A stretch of DNA of 64,000 nt from an uncultured Pelagibacteraceae bacterium (lineage in GTDB: Bacteria > Pseudomonadota > Alphaproteobacteria > Pelagibacterales > Pelagibacteraceae). The notes under the pieces are model-generated. The model saw only the letters and a program-made list of their open reading frames with translations. It ran no database searches and had not been told where the DNA came from. A program made the translations under genes and the position numbers. The stretch is from NCBI GenBank assembly GCA_902591695.1, contig CACJBQ010000002.1, positions 1 to 64,000 of the forward strand. Reading direction: 5' to 3'. Positions 34,251 to 43,859 of this stretch are shown here, piece by piece; position 1 is the first letter of the stretch, and each line of letters starts with the position of its first letter.

Positions 34251-34792
34251 TGTATAATTTTTTTCTCGGTTATTATTAAATCAAGTTTCTTATCATGCTT
34301 GTTGATAGGTATTTTTTTTATCTCCTGGTATGTAAATCCTAATCCAATTTTAAATATTTTTTTAATTTTAGATACTTTTTCTAAATAACGATCATAAAAT
34401 CCTCCACCATACCCTAATCTATTTAAATCATCATCATAAGCTACTAAAGGAACAAATATTATATCTGGGTAAATTTTCTTTCCTAAAGTTGGCTCAGCAA
34501 TTCCATACTTATTAATTCTTAAAGGATCTTTATTTGTCCATTCAAAAAAATCCATTTGGTTATTTTCTCTAATTATTGGTAGGGAAATATTTGCCTTTTT
34601 GTTTCTTAAAAAATAAAGCATATCCAAATCATCAATCTCATGATTACAAGGGTAATACCCTCCTACATTTTTGAAATTAATTTTATTTTTTTTTAAAAAT
34701 CGATAAATTCTATCAGGATTGAGGCTAAGTTTTTTATTCGAATTTTTTTTTCTAAGATTTAAAATTTTACTTCTTAGCTTAGATTTACTCAC
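34247..34792 (-). CDS. 5-formyltetrahydrofolate cyclo-ligase
   Basis: VPLVAYDDDLNRLGYGGGFYDRYL signature. Confidence 0.93.
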   Translation of the reverse strand: MSKSKLRSKILNLRKKNSNKKLSLNPDRIYRFLKKNKINFKNVGGYYPCNHEIDDLDMLYFLRNKKANISLPIIRENNQMDFFEWTNKDPLRINKYGIAEPTLGKKIYPDIIFVPLVAYDDDLNRLGYGGGFYDRYLEKVSKIKKIFKIGLGFTYQEIKKIPINKHDKKLDLIITEKKIIQ

Positions 34793-34796
34793 AGAC

Positions 34797-35243
34797 CTAC
34801 TTTGAAATGTTTTCTAATTTTGCTTTTTTTACAAAATTTGATATTTGATCAGCAGCTTCATCAATTAAATTTTCGTATTTTTTTTGATTATCGTCAATTT
34901 CTTGTTTTAAATTTTCATGATCAAGATTTAGTTTTTCAATTTCAGATTCTTTTGTGTCCCTATAATCGTAAATTAGAGATTTTAGTTCTTTAAATTTTTT
35001 TGATAGATCATTTAATTCTTCTTTTTTTTGATCTACTTTTTTCTTGGTTTCGTAATATTCATCCATTATTTTTACAGCTGTAATTAATAATAATTTATTT
35101 TCACCTAGATTTCCCAAATCATTTTTTAAATTATTAAACTTTTTGTTAATCTGAATTAACAATTCTTCTAAGTGCTCCTCTTGTCCATCTTCGCAAGCAA
35201 GCAAAAACTCTTTATTGTTAAATTTTATACTTACATTTGCCAT
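34797..35243 (-). CDS. zapA: Cell division protein ZapA-like
   Basis: ANVSIKFNNKEFLLACEDGQEEHLEEL; adjacent to the cyclo-ligase gene as in many proteobacteria. Confidence 0.8.
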   Translation of the reverse strand: MANVSIKFNNKEFLLACEDGQEEHLEELLIQINKKFNNLKNDLGNLGENKLLLITAVKIMDEYYETKKKVDQKKEELNDLSKKFKELKSLIYDYRDTKESEIEKLNLDHENLKQEIDDNQKKYENLIDEAADQISNFVKKAKLENISK

Positions 35244-35554
35244 TTATCTATTTCATCCAATAGTGTGTCAGTTTCTTGATTGAGTTCGTCAATTTTTTCA
35301 GAAAATTCAATTTGTTTTCTTTCTTCCAACTTTTCTTTATTTTTTAAATCCTCAAGTTTTTTTGATAAATTTTCATGTTCCTCGAGTAACGTTTTATATT
35401 TTTCCTCAATCTGTGTTTTTTCAATTTCTAATTGATTTTGTTTTGTGCTTAAATTTTCGATATTTTTTTGTAATTCAGGATTTGTTAGATCTAATTTTTT
35501 TAATTCCTCTAATGCAATATTTAATTTTTTTTCTTTTTCGTTTATAGAATTCAT
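35231..35554 (-). CDS. Short coiled-coil protein of unknown function
   Basis: Near-continuous heptad coiled coil; overlaps zapA start by 13 bp. Confidence 0.65.
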   Translation of the reverse strand: MNSINEKEKKLNIALEELKKLDLTNPELQKNIENLSTKQNQLEIEKTQIEEKYKTLLEEHENLSKKLEDLKNKEKLEERKQIEFSEKIDELNQETDTLLDEIDKWQM

Positions 35555-35607
35555 ATATATATGTTTATATTATTAAATAGATTCTTCTTAGTCTAGTCAG
35601 GATAATT

Positions 35608-37578
35608 TTGAGCAAACTACACAATGATTTAGCTAATTGCATCAGATTTTTATCAATTGATGCCGTTCAAAAAGCAAATTCAGGTCACCCAGGAATGCCA
35701 ATGGGTATGGCAGATGTTGCAACAGTGTTGTTCAAAAATTTTTTAAGATTTAATCCAAAGAATCCAGATTGGTTAAATAGAGATAGATTTGTTTTGTCTG
35801 CTGGTCATGGTTCTATGCTTTTATATTCTTTGCTTTATCTAACGGGATATAAGAGTATATCAATAAATAAAATCAAAAAATTTAGGCAGCTTAATTCTAT
35901 TTGTGCTGGACATCCTGAGTATCATCCAAAAACAGGCATTGAAACTACAACGGGTCCTCTTGGACAAGGTATATCTAATGCAGTTGGTTTTGCAATAGCT
36001 GAAGAAATTTTAAAAAATAAATTAGGTAAAGATTTAATTAATCACAAAACTTATGTTTTAGCAGGAGATGGATGCTTAATGGAAGGAATAAGTCATGAAG
36101 CGATGAGTTTAGCGGGACATTTAAAACTTAAAAATTTAGTTATGCTATTTGATAACAATTCAATTTCAATTGATGGTCCAACAAATCTCGCGGTTTCTGA
36201 TAATTTTAAAAAAAGATTTGAAGGATATGGTTGGGATTATATTTCTATCAACGGTCATAATGAAAAAGAAATTTTTAAAGCACTAAAAAAAGTTCAAAAA
36301 GCTAAAAAACCTACTGTGATTTCCTGTAAAACTAAGATTGGATATGGTTCACCGAATAAATCAGGAAAAGCATCGTCCCATGGAAGTCCATTGGGAATAG
36401 ATGAAATCAAGCTTGTAAGAAAAGCCTTAAATTGGAAAACCAAACCTTTTGATATCCCAAATAAAATTTTAAATGAATGGAGAAAAATTGGCCAAAGAGG
36501 TGAAATTTTAGAAAAAAAATGGAACAAAGTATTAAAAAGAAAAAAAATAAAATTTAATCAAACTTTAAAAAATAACTTTACTACAGTGCTTAAGAAAGAA
36601 AAAGAGAATGCAATAAAGGAGCCAAAAAGTTTAGCTACTAGAAAATGTTCAGAAATGACATTGAACGCACTAACAAAACAAAAAAATAATTTGATTGGTG
36701 GCTCTGCAGATTTAGCAGGATCAAATAATACAAAAACTAAAAACCATAAAATAATAAAACCTGGAGATTATGCTGGTGACTACATTCACTACGGAGTGAG
36801 AGAACACGCAATGAGTGGGGTTATGAATGGTATCGCACTTCACAGTAATCTAATTCCCTATGGAGGTACTTTTTTAATATTTTCTGATTATTGCAAACCT
36901 TCGATCAGATTGTCTGCTTTAATGAAAATAAGAGTCATTTATGTAATGACTCATGACTCTATTGGGCTTGGAGAAGATGGCCCTACCCATCAACCTATAG
37001 AACAGCTTTCGGGATTACGTGCTATACCTAACCTAAATGTATTCAGACCTGCAGACAGAATTGAAACTATCGAGTGTTGGGAACATGCATTAAAAAGCTC
37101 AAAAACACCCAGCGTGCTATCTTTAACAAGACAAAACTTAAATCCAGTAAGAAAAACATACCCAAATAAAAACTTATGCTCATTAGGTGCTTATGAAGTA
37201 TTAAGAACAAATAAAAAAATTAATCTAACAATATTAGCTAGTGGATCTGAAGTTAATCTAGCGTTGGAGGTTAGCCATAAATTAGCCAAAGATAAAATAT
37301 ATTCCAAAGTGATATCAATGCCTTGCATGGAACTTTTTGAATTACAATCAAAATCTTATAAAAATAAAATTTTAGAGGAAACAAAATTTAAAATATCCAT
37401 TGAAGCTGGATCAAGCGATTGTTGGAAAAAATATGTAGGTGATAACGGTATTGCTTTTGGAATTGATGAATTTGGAAAAAGTGCACCCTATAAAGATATT
37501 TATAAATATTTTGGACTAGAGAGTACAAACGTTAAAAGTATCACTAAAAAATTATTAAATAAACAAAATGACAATTAA
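35608..37578 (+). CDS. tkt: Transketolase (TTG start)
   Basis: DAVQKANSGHPGMPMGMADVATVLF; GPLGQGISNAVGFAIAEE; GEDGPTHQPIEQLSGLRAIPN. Confidence 0.96.
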   Translation: MSKLHNDLANCIRFLSIDAVQKANSGHPGMPMGMADVATVLFKNFLRFNPKNPDWLNRDRFVLSAGHGSMLLYSLLYLTGYKSISINKIKKFRQLNSICAGHPEYHPKTGIETTTGPLGQGISNAVGFAIAEEILKNKLGKDLINHKTYVLAGDGCLMEGISHEAMSLAGHLKLKNLVMLFDNNSISIDGPTNLAVSDNFKKRFEGYGWDYISINGHNEKEIFKALKKVQKAKKPTVISCKTKIGYGSPNKSGKASSHGSPLGIDEIKLVRKALNWKTKPFDIPNKILNEWRKIGQRGEILEKKWNKVLKRKKIKFNQTLKNNFTTVLKKEKENAIKEPKSLATRKCSEMTLNALTKQKNNLIGGSADLAGSNNTKTKNHKIIKPGDYAGDYIHYGVREHAMSGVMNGIALHSNLIPYGGTFLIFSDYCKPSIRLSALMKIRVIYVMTHDSIGLGEDGPTHQPIEQLSGLRAIPNLNVFRPADRIETIECWEHALKSSKTPSVLSLTRQNLNPVRKTYPNKNLCSLGAYEVLRTNKKINLTILASGSEVNLALEVSHKLAKDKIYSKVISMPCMELFELQSKSYKNKILEETKFKISIEAGSSDCWKKYVGDNGIAFGIDEFGKSAPYKDIYKYFGLESTNVKSITKKLLNKQNDN

Positions 37579-38575
37579 AATTGGAATTAATGGAATGGGA
37601 CGGATTGGTCGTATGGTTGTTAGATCGATTGTCGAAAGTAAAAATAAAAATTTAAAAATTAATCATATAAACAACAGGTCAAATTCAGAAACTACATCTA
37701 AATTAATCAAATATGATTCTATACATGGAAAATTAAATGCTGATTTAGAATATGATCCAAATCATTTAATAATTAATAAAAATAAAATTACATTTTCTCA
37801 AGAAACAAAAATTGAAGACATAAATTGGAAAAAACATGATGTTGATTATGTTTTCGAATGCACTGGAAAATTTAATTCGAAAGAAAAACTTCTTGCTCAT
37901 ATAAAAAATGGTGCAAAAAAGGTGATCGTTTCTGCTCCATGTAAAAATGCTGATAAAACAATAGTGTTTGGTGTTAATGAAAATATAATTACTAAACATG
38001 ATAAAATAATATCTGCAGCTTCATGCACAACCAATTGTCTAGCACCAGTAATCGGTGTTCTTGATCAAAATTTTGAAATTGAAAAAGGTTTTATGACTAC
38101 AATTCATGCATTTACTAGCGATCAGAGAATTTTAGATAACTCTCACAAAGATCCAAGAAGAGCGAGATCTGCAAGTCAATCAATCGTTCCTACCTCAACA
38201 GGAGCTTCGAAAGCAATAGGAGAAATAATACCAAACCTAAAAGGGAAACTAGAAGGTGTTGCGATGAGGGTGCCCACTCCTAATGTTTCTCTTGTTGAAT
38301 TAGTTTTTTGTACAAAAAAAGATATTAACATAAAAAAAATTAATGATGCCTTTGAACAATCATCAAAAAATAAATTAAAAAACATCTTAGAAGTTACTCA
38401 TGAAAAATTAGTATCTATAGATTTTAATCATCATCCTGCTTCTGCAATAGTAGATGCTTCTTTAACAAATGTAGTTGGAAGTAATATGGGTAAAATATCA
38501 GCCTGGTATGATAATGAGTGGGGCTTTTCTAATAGAATGTGTGATATCGCTAAAACTTTGCATAAAATCTCTTAA
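37568..38575 (+). CDS. gap: Glyceraldehyde-3-phosphate dehydrogenase
   Basis: IGINGMGRIGRMVVRS; ISAASCTTNCLAPVIGVLD; WYDNEWGFSNRM. Confidence 0.97.
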   Translation: MTIKIGINGMGRIGRMVVRSIVESKNKNLKINHINNRSNSETTSKLIKYDSIHGKLNADLEYDPNHLIINKNKITFSQETKIEDINWKKHDVDYVFECTGKFNSKEKLLAHIKNGAKKVIVSAPCKNADKTIVFGVNENIITKHDKIISAASCTTNCLAPVIGVLDQNFEIEKGFMTTIHAFTSDQRILDNSHKDPRRARSASQSIVPTSTGASKAIGEIIPNLKGKLEGVAMRVPTPNVSLVELVFCTKKDINIKKINDAFEQSSKNKLKNILEVTHEKLVSIDFNHHPASAIVDASLTNVVGSNMGKISAWYDNEWGFSNRMCDIAKTLHKIS

Positions 38576-39753
38576 TGAGAAGCATTATAAACGAAAAAAA
38601 TCTAAACAATAAAAAAATATTATTAAGACTAGATTTGAATGTCCCTTTGGAAAGAAACAAGATAACAGACACAACAAGAATCGATAAAATTCTTCCTACA
38701 TTAAATTTTTTGATTAAAGAAAAAGCTAAAATTATAATTTTATCTCATGTTGGAAGACCAAAAGGAAACGTTGTTAAAGAGCTCTCCCTAAAACCAATTT
38801 GTGAAGAATTGCAAAATAAATTGGGAAAAAAAATAAGACTTATTGATGAAAATATTAAAGAAATAAAAAATAAAAATTTTTTCAATAACTACAATGAAGA
38901 TATTTTTATTTTAGAAAATATTAGATTTTATTCAGAAGAAGAACAAAATGACAATAAGTTTGGTGAACTCCTTTCAAATCTTGGAGATATGTATGTCAAT
39001 GATGCTTTTTCTTGCTCACATAGGGCGCATACTTCTATTTGTGAGATTCCTAAATTCTTACCTTCGTTTTCTGGATTACAGCTAGAATTAGAAGTAAATG
39101 CACTCAATAAAATAACTTCCGAAATTTCCAGACCAATTACTTGTATTATTGGGGGTTCTAAAATTTCTACTAAGATTAATGTTATTAAAAATTTAATTCT
39201 TAAATTTGATAATATTATAATTGTTGGGGGTATGGCTAATAATTTTATAGAATATTTCGGAAATAGTGTTGGAAAATCTATTAAAGAAAAAAATTGTCTT
39301 AAAATAGTCGAAGAAATTATCTCTCTTTCAAAAAAAGAAAAATGTAAAATAATTTACCCAGAAGATGTGATTGTATCTAATGATTTAAATGGATCTCCTC
39401 AAAAGAAAGAATTGAACGAAATATTATTTGATGAAATGATATTAGATATTGGTCCAAAAACTATAGATAAGATAACAAAAATTATTGATAACAGTAAAAC
39501 TATACTTTGGAATGGACCCGCAGGATATTTTGAAAATTCAAATTTTGCTAATGGAAGTATTCAAATAGCAAAAAAAATAATTGAAAATAATAAAGCAAAC
39601 AAAATTTTTTCAGTTGCTGGTGGTGGCGATACAGTTTCTTTATTAAATAATTTAAAGGCAGTTAATGAATTTAATTTTGTTTCAACTGCAGGTGGAGCTT
39701 TTTTAGAATATCTTGAAGGTAAAAACCTTCCTGGTATAACCGCATTAAATTAA
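38575..39753 (+). CDS. pgk: Phosphoglycerate kinase
   Basis: ILLRLDLNVPLERNKITD; LSHVGRPKG; SVAGGGDTVSLL. Confidence 0.96.
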   Translation: MRSIINEKNLNNKKILLRLDLNVPLERNKITDTTRIDKILPTLNFLIKEKAKIIILSHVGRPKGNVVKELSLKPICEELQNKLGKKIRLIDENIKEIKNKNFFNNYNEDIFILENIRFYSEEEQNDNKFGELLSNLGDMYVNDAFSCSHRAHTSICEIPKFLPSFSGLQLELEVNALNKITSEISRPITCIIGGSKISTKINVIKNLILKFDNIIIVGGMANNFIEYFGNSVGKSIKEKNCLKIVEEIISLSKKEKCKIIYPEDVIVSNDLNGSPQKKELNEILFDEMILDIGPKTIDKITKIIDNSKTILWNGPAGYFENSNFANGSIQIAKKIIENNKANKIFSVAGGGDTVSLLNNLKAVNEFNFVSTAGGAFLEYLEGKNLPGITALN

Positions 39754-39754
39754 A

Positions 39755-40765
39755 ATGTCTGAATTAAATAAAATTGCACTTAAAATAATTTCCAATGGCA
39801 AAGGCATTCTTGCAGCTGACGAAAGCAATGGAACTATGACAAAAAGACTTGAAGCAGTAAATGTCAAATCAACACCAGAAAATAGACTTGCCTTCAGAGA
39901 AATTCTTTTTTCATCAGATGGAATGAAAGATTGTATTGGTGGTGTTATTCTTTACGATGAAACCATAAATCAAATTTCAAGCAAAGGAAAATCAATAACA
40001 GATTTAATATCTAGTTTTGGTGCAGTTCCTGGAATTAAGGTTGATACTGGTGCGAAAGATTTAGCAAATTCCTCTAAAGAAAAAATTACAGAGGGATTAG
40101 ATGGGCTTAGAGATCGATTAAAAAAATATTATGATATTGGAGCAAGATTTACAAAATGGAGAGGCGTCTATTCTATTGGTGAAAAATATCCAAGCAAACT
40201 TGCAATCAGTAGTAATGCTCATGCACTTGCTAGGTACTCTGCACTAGTTCAAGAAAGTGGAATGGTTCCAATAGTAGAACCTGAGGTATTGATGGATGGA
40301 AACCACTCTGCAGAAATTTGTTTAAACAAAACATCAGAAGTAATTAAAAAGTGTTTTGAGGAACTAATTTTACACAAAGTTGATCTCTCAGGAATAATAT
40401 TAAAACCAAATATGATTTTGCCTGGCAACCTATCAGAAAATAAAATTTCTAATGAAGAAGTTTCTATCAAAACATTGGAATGTCTTAAAGATTCTGTACC
40501 CAATGAAGTTCCAGGGATAGCTTTTTTATCTGGAGGGCAATCTGAAATTGAAGCTACAGAAAATTTAAATTTAATAAATAAAAACAACAATACCAATTTT
40601 ATAATGACCTATTCATATGGAAGAGCTCTTCAACAAAGTGCTTTAAAAGTTTGGTCTAATGATATTAAAAATGTAGAGGCAGCTCAAACTACTTTTAATC
40701 ATAGGGCTAAAATGTGTTCTTTAGCTGCTAAAGGAAAATGGTCTCGTGAGCTTGAAAATAAGTAA
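39755..40765 (+). CDS. Class I fructose-bisphosphate aldolase
   Basis: GKGILAADESNGTMTKRL; VDLSGIILKPNMILPG Schiff-base Lys region; GVILYDETINQ. Confidence 0.95.
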   Translation: MSELNKIALKIISNGKGILAADESNGTMTKRLEAVNVKSTPENRLAFREILFSSDGMKDCIGGVILYDETINQISSKGKSITDLISSFGAVPGIKVDTGAKDLANSSKEKITEGLDGLRDRLKKYYDIGARFTKWRGVYSIGEKYPSKLAISSNAHALARYSALVQESGMVPIVEPEVLMDGNHSAEICLNKTSEVIKKCFEELILHKVDLSGIILKPNMILPGNLSENKISNEEVSIKTLECLKDSVPNEVPGIAFLSGGQSEIEATENLNLINKNNNTNFIMTYSYGRALQQSALKVWSNDIKNVEAAQTTFNHRAKMCSLAAKGKWSRELENK

Positions 40766-41366
40766 AAAAAAATTTATTTATCTTATTTCTCCTAACAAAA
40801 TTCCTAATTCTTTCTATAAAAATCTAAAATTAGTTTTGAAAACTGGAAAGGTAAGTTTTTTTCAACTTAGACTTAAAAATTATTCTCTTAAAAAAAAAAT
40901 TTTAATTGGAAAAAAAATTAAGAATATTTGTAAAAAAAATAAAGTAAAATTTATTATTAACGATGATCCTTTACTTGCTTTAAAATTAGACGCGGATGGT
41001 TGCCATCTAGGTCAAAAAGATATGAATATTAATAAAGCAAAAAAAATACTTGGTAAAAAAATTATAGGAATTACTTGTCATAATTCTATGAATTTGGCAA
41101 AAAAAGCAATTAAAGCTAAAGCTGATTACATTGCCTTTGGTGCTTTTAATCAATCTAAAACTAAAAAAACTAAGATTATTGCCTCTGTAAAGATTTTAAA
41201 TAAAGTTAAAAAATTTACAAAAACTTCAACAGTAGCTATTGGTGGAATTAATGCTGTTAATTATAAAAATCTATTATTGAATAATGCTAATTTTTTAGCT
41301 ATCTCAGGCTACATTTGGAAAAATAAAAAATATAAACTGTTACAAGCTATAGAAAGATTAAAATGA
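40746..41366 (+). CDS. thiE: Thiamine-phosphate synthase-like
   Basis: FQLRLKNYSLKKKI, FIINDDPLLALKLDADGCHLGQKDMN, GITCHNSMNLAKKA, AIGGINAVN. Confidence 0.85.
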   Translation: MSLKISKKKFIYLISPNKIPNSFYKNLKLVLKTGKVSFFQLRLKNYSLKKKILIGKKIKNICKKNKVKFIINDDPLLALKLDADGCHLGQKDMNINKAKKILGKKIIGITCHNSMNLAKKAIKAKADYIAFGAFNQSKTKKTKIIASVKILNKVKKFTKTSTVAIGGINAVNYKNLLLNNANFLAISGYIWKNKKYKLLQAIERLK

Positions 41367-41923
41367 AAATTAATGCTGGAGAAATTAGAGTTGGAATGCT
41401 CTTAGAATATAAAAATGACTTATGGCAAGTATTGAAAACCCAACATGTGAAACCAGGAAAAGGTGGTGCATTTGCTCAAGTTGAAATGAAAAGCTTAAAC
41501 AAAAATACAAAGTTAAATGAAAGATTTCGATCAAGTGAAACAGTAGAAAAAGCATCATTGGAGGAAACGACTTTCAATTATCTTTATAGTGATGAAACTA
41601 ATTATTTTTTTATGGATCCAAAAACATTTGAACAAATAGAAATAAAAAAAGAAACTGTAGGTGATAAAGGTAAACTTTTGATTGAAAACCTACAAGTTTC
41701 TGTAAGTTTTTATAATGAAAACCCGCTATCAATTGAATTACCTAACCAAGTTCAGTGTAAAATTGAAACTACTGATGCTGCCCTTAAAGGGCAAACTGTG
41801 TCATCATCCTACAAACCAGCAACTCTTGATAATGGTTTAAATATTCAAGTTCCTCCGTTTATTGAAGCAGGTGATGAAATCTTAGTTGATACTAGAAATT
41901 TAGAATACATTAAAAAAATCTAA
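41363..41923 (+). CDS. efp: Elongation factor P
   Basis: MKINAGEIRVGMLLEYKNDLWQVLKTQHVKPGKGGAFAQVEMKSL. Confidence 0.97.
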   Translation: MKINAGEIRVGMLLEYKNDLWQVLKTQHVKPGKGGAFAQVEMKSLNKNTKLNERFRSSETVEKASLEETTFNYLYSDETNYFFMDPKTFEQIEIKKETVGDKGKLLIENLQVSVSFYNENPLSIELPNQVQCKIETTDAALKGQTVSSSYKPATLDNGLNIQVPPFIEAGDEILVDTRNLEYIKKI

Positions 41924-41924
41924 A

Positions 41925-42665
41925 ATGATCTCTATATCTTCAAATTTAAATATTATGATCAAAGCAGCTGAAAAAGCCTCAAAGTCTGCGATAAGAGATT
42001 TTGGAGAAGTTGAGAAGCTACAGGTATCCAAAAAAGGACCCAGAGATTTTGTTACTAAAACTGATAAACATGTAGAAAAAATTCTAATTGAAGAACTTTC
42101 TAAAACAAAAAAAAATTACTCTTTTTTATCAGAAGAGGTTGGTTCAATTCAAAACAAAGATAAAGATAATATCTGGATTATTGATCCAATAGATGGTACA
42201 ACAAATTTTTTACACGGCATTCCTCATTTTGCAATTTGTGTAGCTCTTGAATCTAAAAAAGAGATAATTAGTGGTTTAATTTATGATCCTATTAAAGATG
42301 AAATGTTTTATGCAGAAAAAAACAAAGGAGCGTATCTAAACAATCAAAGATTACGAGTATCAAACAGAAATTTAATTGATGAATGTTTGTTTTCAAGTAA
42401 CCATGAAGGAGTCAAATTTAGTAATTTAAATATGAGATACAGCGGATGTGCAGCTTTAGACTTGGCTTATGTGGCTTCAGGTAGATTAGATGGTTTTTTT
42501 CATAATAAAATTAATCTTTGGGACGTGGCATCAGGAGCCTTGTTAGTAAAGGAGGCGGGTGGAATAGTTAATAATTTAGATAAATTCGATCAAAATAATA
42601 TAGATATTCGAGCATCAAGTGGAGCAATTAATGATAAAATGCTTGAAAATTTAAAGAACTTTTAA
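41925..42665 (+). CDS. suhB: Inositol monophosphatase family protein (SuhB-like)
   Basis: IWIIDPIDGTTNFLHGIPHFAICVAL; NLWDVASGALLVKEAGG. Confidence 0.93.
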   Translation: MISISSNLNIMIKAAEKASKSAIRDFGEVEKLQVSKKGPRDFVTKTDKHVEKILIEELSKTKKNYSFLSEEVGSIQNKDKDNIWIIDPIDGTTNFLHGIPHFAICVALESKKEIISGLIYDPIKDEMFYAEKNKGAYLNNQRLRVSNRNLIDECLFSSNHEGVKFSNLNMRYSGCAALDLAYVASGRLDGFFHNKINLWDVASGALLVKEAGGIVNNLDKFDQNNIDIRASSGAINDKMLENLKNF

Positions 42666-42700
42666 TTGTGTTCTAGGTTTCTTTTGCTATAAGTCTCGAT

Positions 42701-42931
42701 ATGAAAAAAGACATACATCCTAACTACCACACTATTAAAGTTGAGATGACTGATGGTACTCAATTTGAAACTAAATCGACTTGGGGTGCTGAGGGAGATA
42801 TATTAAAATTAGAAATAGATCCTAAATCTCACGCAGCCTGGACTGGTGGAAAGCAAAAATTAATGGACAAAGGTAGAATAAGTAAATTTAATAAAAAATT
42901 CCAAAATTTTAAATCAGAAAAAAGTAGCTAA
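42701..42931 (+). CDS. rpmE: 50S ribosomal protein L31
   Basis: [29 protein letters not shown]. Confidence 0.95.
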   Translation: MKKDIHPNYHTIKVEMTDGTQFETKSTWGAEGDILKLEIDPKSHAAWTGGKQKLMDKGRISKFNKKFQNFKSEKSS

Positions 42932-43513
42932 ATGTCAAATGCACCCTTAATGCCAATGGCAACTGCCGTATGGTTAGTAGAAAATACTACATTAACTTTC
43001 AAACAAATCGCAGATTTTTGTAAATTACATGAAGTTGAAATCCAAGGAATTGCAGACGGTGAAGTAGCAAAAGGCATTAAAGCATATAATCCTATTATAT
43101 CTGGTCAACTTTCAAGAGAGGAAATTGAACAATCATCAAAAGACGAAAACAGACCATTAAATATTAAAAGTAGTGACATTGAAATTTCAAATAATGAGAA
43201 AAAAATAAAGAAATATATTCCTCTATCAAAAAGGCAAGATAAACCAGACTCTGCTTTATGGTTAATTAAACAACACAATATATTAAAAGATTCTCAAATA
43301 GCTAAGTTGGTTGGTATTACTAAAAACTCTGTAACATCAATTAGAAATAAAAGTTATTGGAACTATAATAGTTTAAATCCAAAAGATCCAGTTGCTCTAA
43401 ATTTATTCACTCAAAAAGATTTAGTTGAGGCCATTGAAAAAGCTGAAAGAAGAATAAAAAGAGAAAAAAAAGAAAAAGAAAAACAAAATAAATCAACTCA
43501 GGCATCTATTTGA
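42932..43513 (+). CDS. DUF1013 family protein (TrcR-like cell cycle regulator)
   Basis: NAPLMPMATAVWLVENTTLTFKQIADFCKLHEVEIQGIADGEVAKGIKAYNPI is a conserved alphaproteobacterial DUF1013 pattern. Confidence 0.85.
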   Translation: MSNAPLMPMATAVWLVENTTLTFKQIADFCKLHEVEIQGIADGEVAKGIKAYNPIISGQLSREEIEQSSKDENRPLNIKSSDIEISNNEKKIKKYIPLSKRQDKPDSALWLIKQHNILKDSQIAKLVGITKNSVTSIRNKSYWNYNSLNPKDPVALNLFTQKDLVEAIEKAERRIKREKKEKEKQNKSTQASI

Positions 43514-43541
43514 TGAATAAAATTAATAGACATCAATTTAT

Positions 43542-43571
43542 AAAAGTGCTAATTAAGCGCTTTTCTGGAGG
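43542..43571 (+). promoter_or_regulatory. Hairpin followed by Shine-Dalgarno in the rpsU leader
   Basis: AAAAGTGCT-AATTA-AGCGCTTTT (9-bp stem incl. one G-U, 5-nt loop; 43542-43564), then CTGGAGG (GGAGG 43567-43571). Confidence 0.6.
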
Positions 43572-43576
43572 TAGTT

Positions 43577-43771
43577 ATTAAAATAGAAGTCAAAGATAAT
43601 AATGTTGAACAAGCTCTGAGAGTCTTAAAAAGAAAACTTCAAAGAGATGGTTTCTTTAAGGATATTAAATTAAAGAATACTTATGAAAAACCATCAGAAA
43701 AGAAAAAGAGAATTCTTCAAGAAAATATTAAACGAGTTAAGAAGTTAAATAAACTCAAAAATAGAATTTAA
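43577..43771 (+). CDS. rpsU: 30S ribosomal protein S21 with apparent ATT start codon
   Basis: Translation (I/M)KIEVKDNNVEQALRVLKRKLQRDGFFKDIKLKNTYEKPSEKKKRILQENIKRVKKLNKLKNRI*. No in-frame ATG/GTG/TTG between upstream stop TAA (43550-43552) and the conserved N-terminus; ATT lies 5 nt after GGAGG. Absent from the ORF track. Confidence 0.85.
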   Translation: MKIEVKDNNVEQALRVLKRKLQRDGFFKDIKLKNTYEKPSEKKKRILQENIKRVKKLNKLKNRI

Positions 43772-43777
43772 AAATAC

Positions 43778-43854
<77 letters not shown>

Positions 43855-43859
43855 AATTA

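Noticed and set aside
40249-40596. 115-aa - strand ORF
   Set aside because: Antisense to the class I aldolase CDS; shadow ORF.
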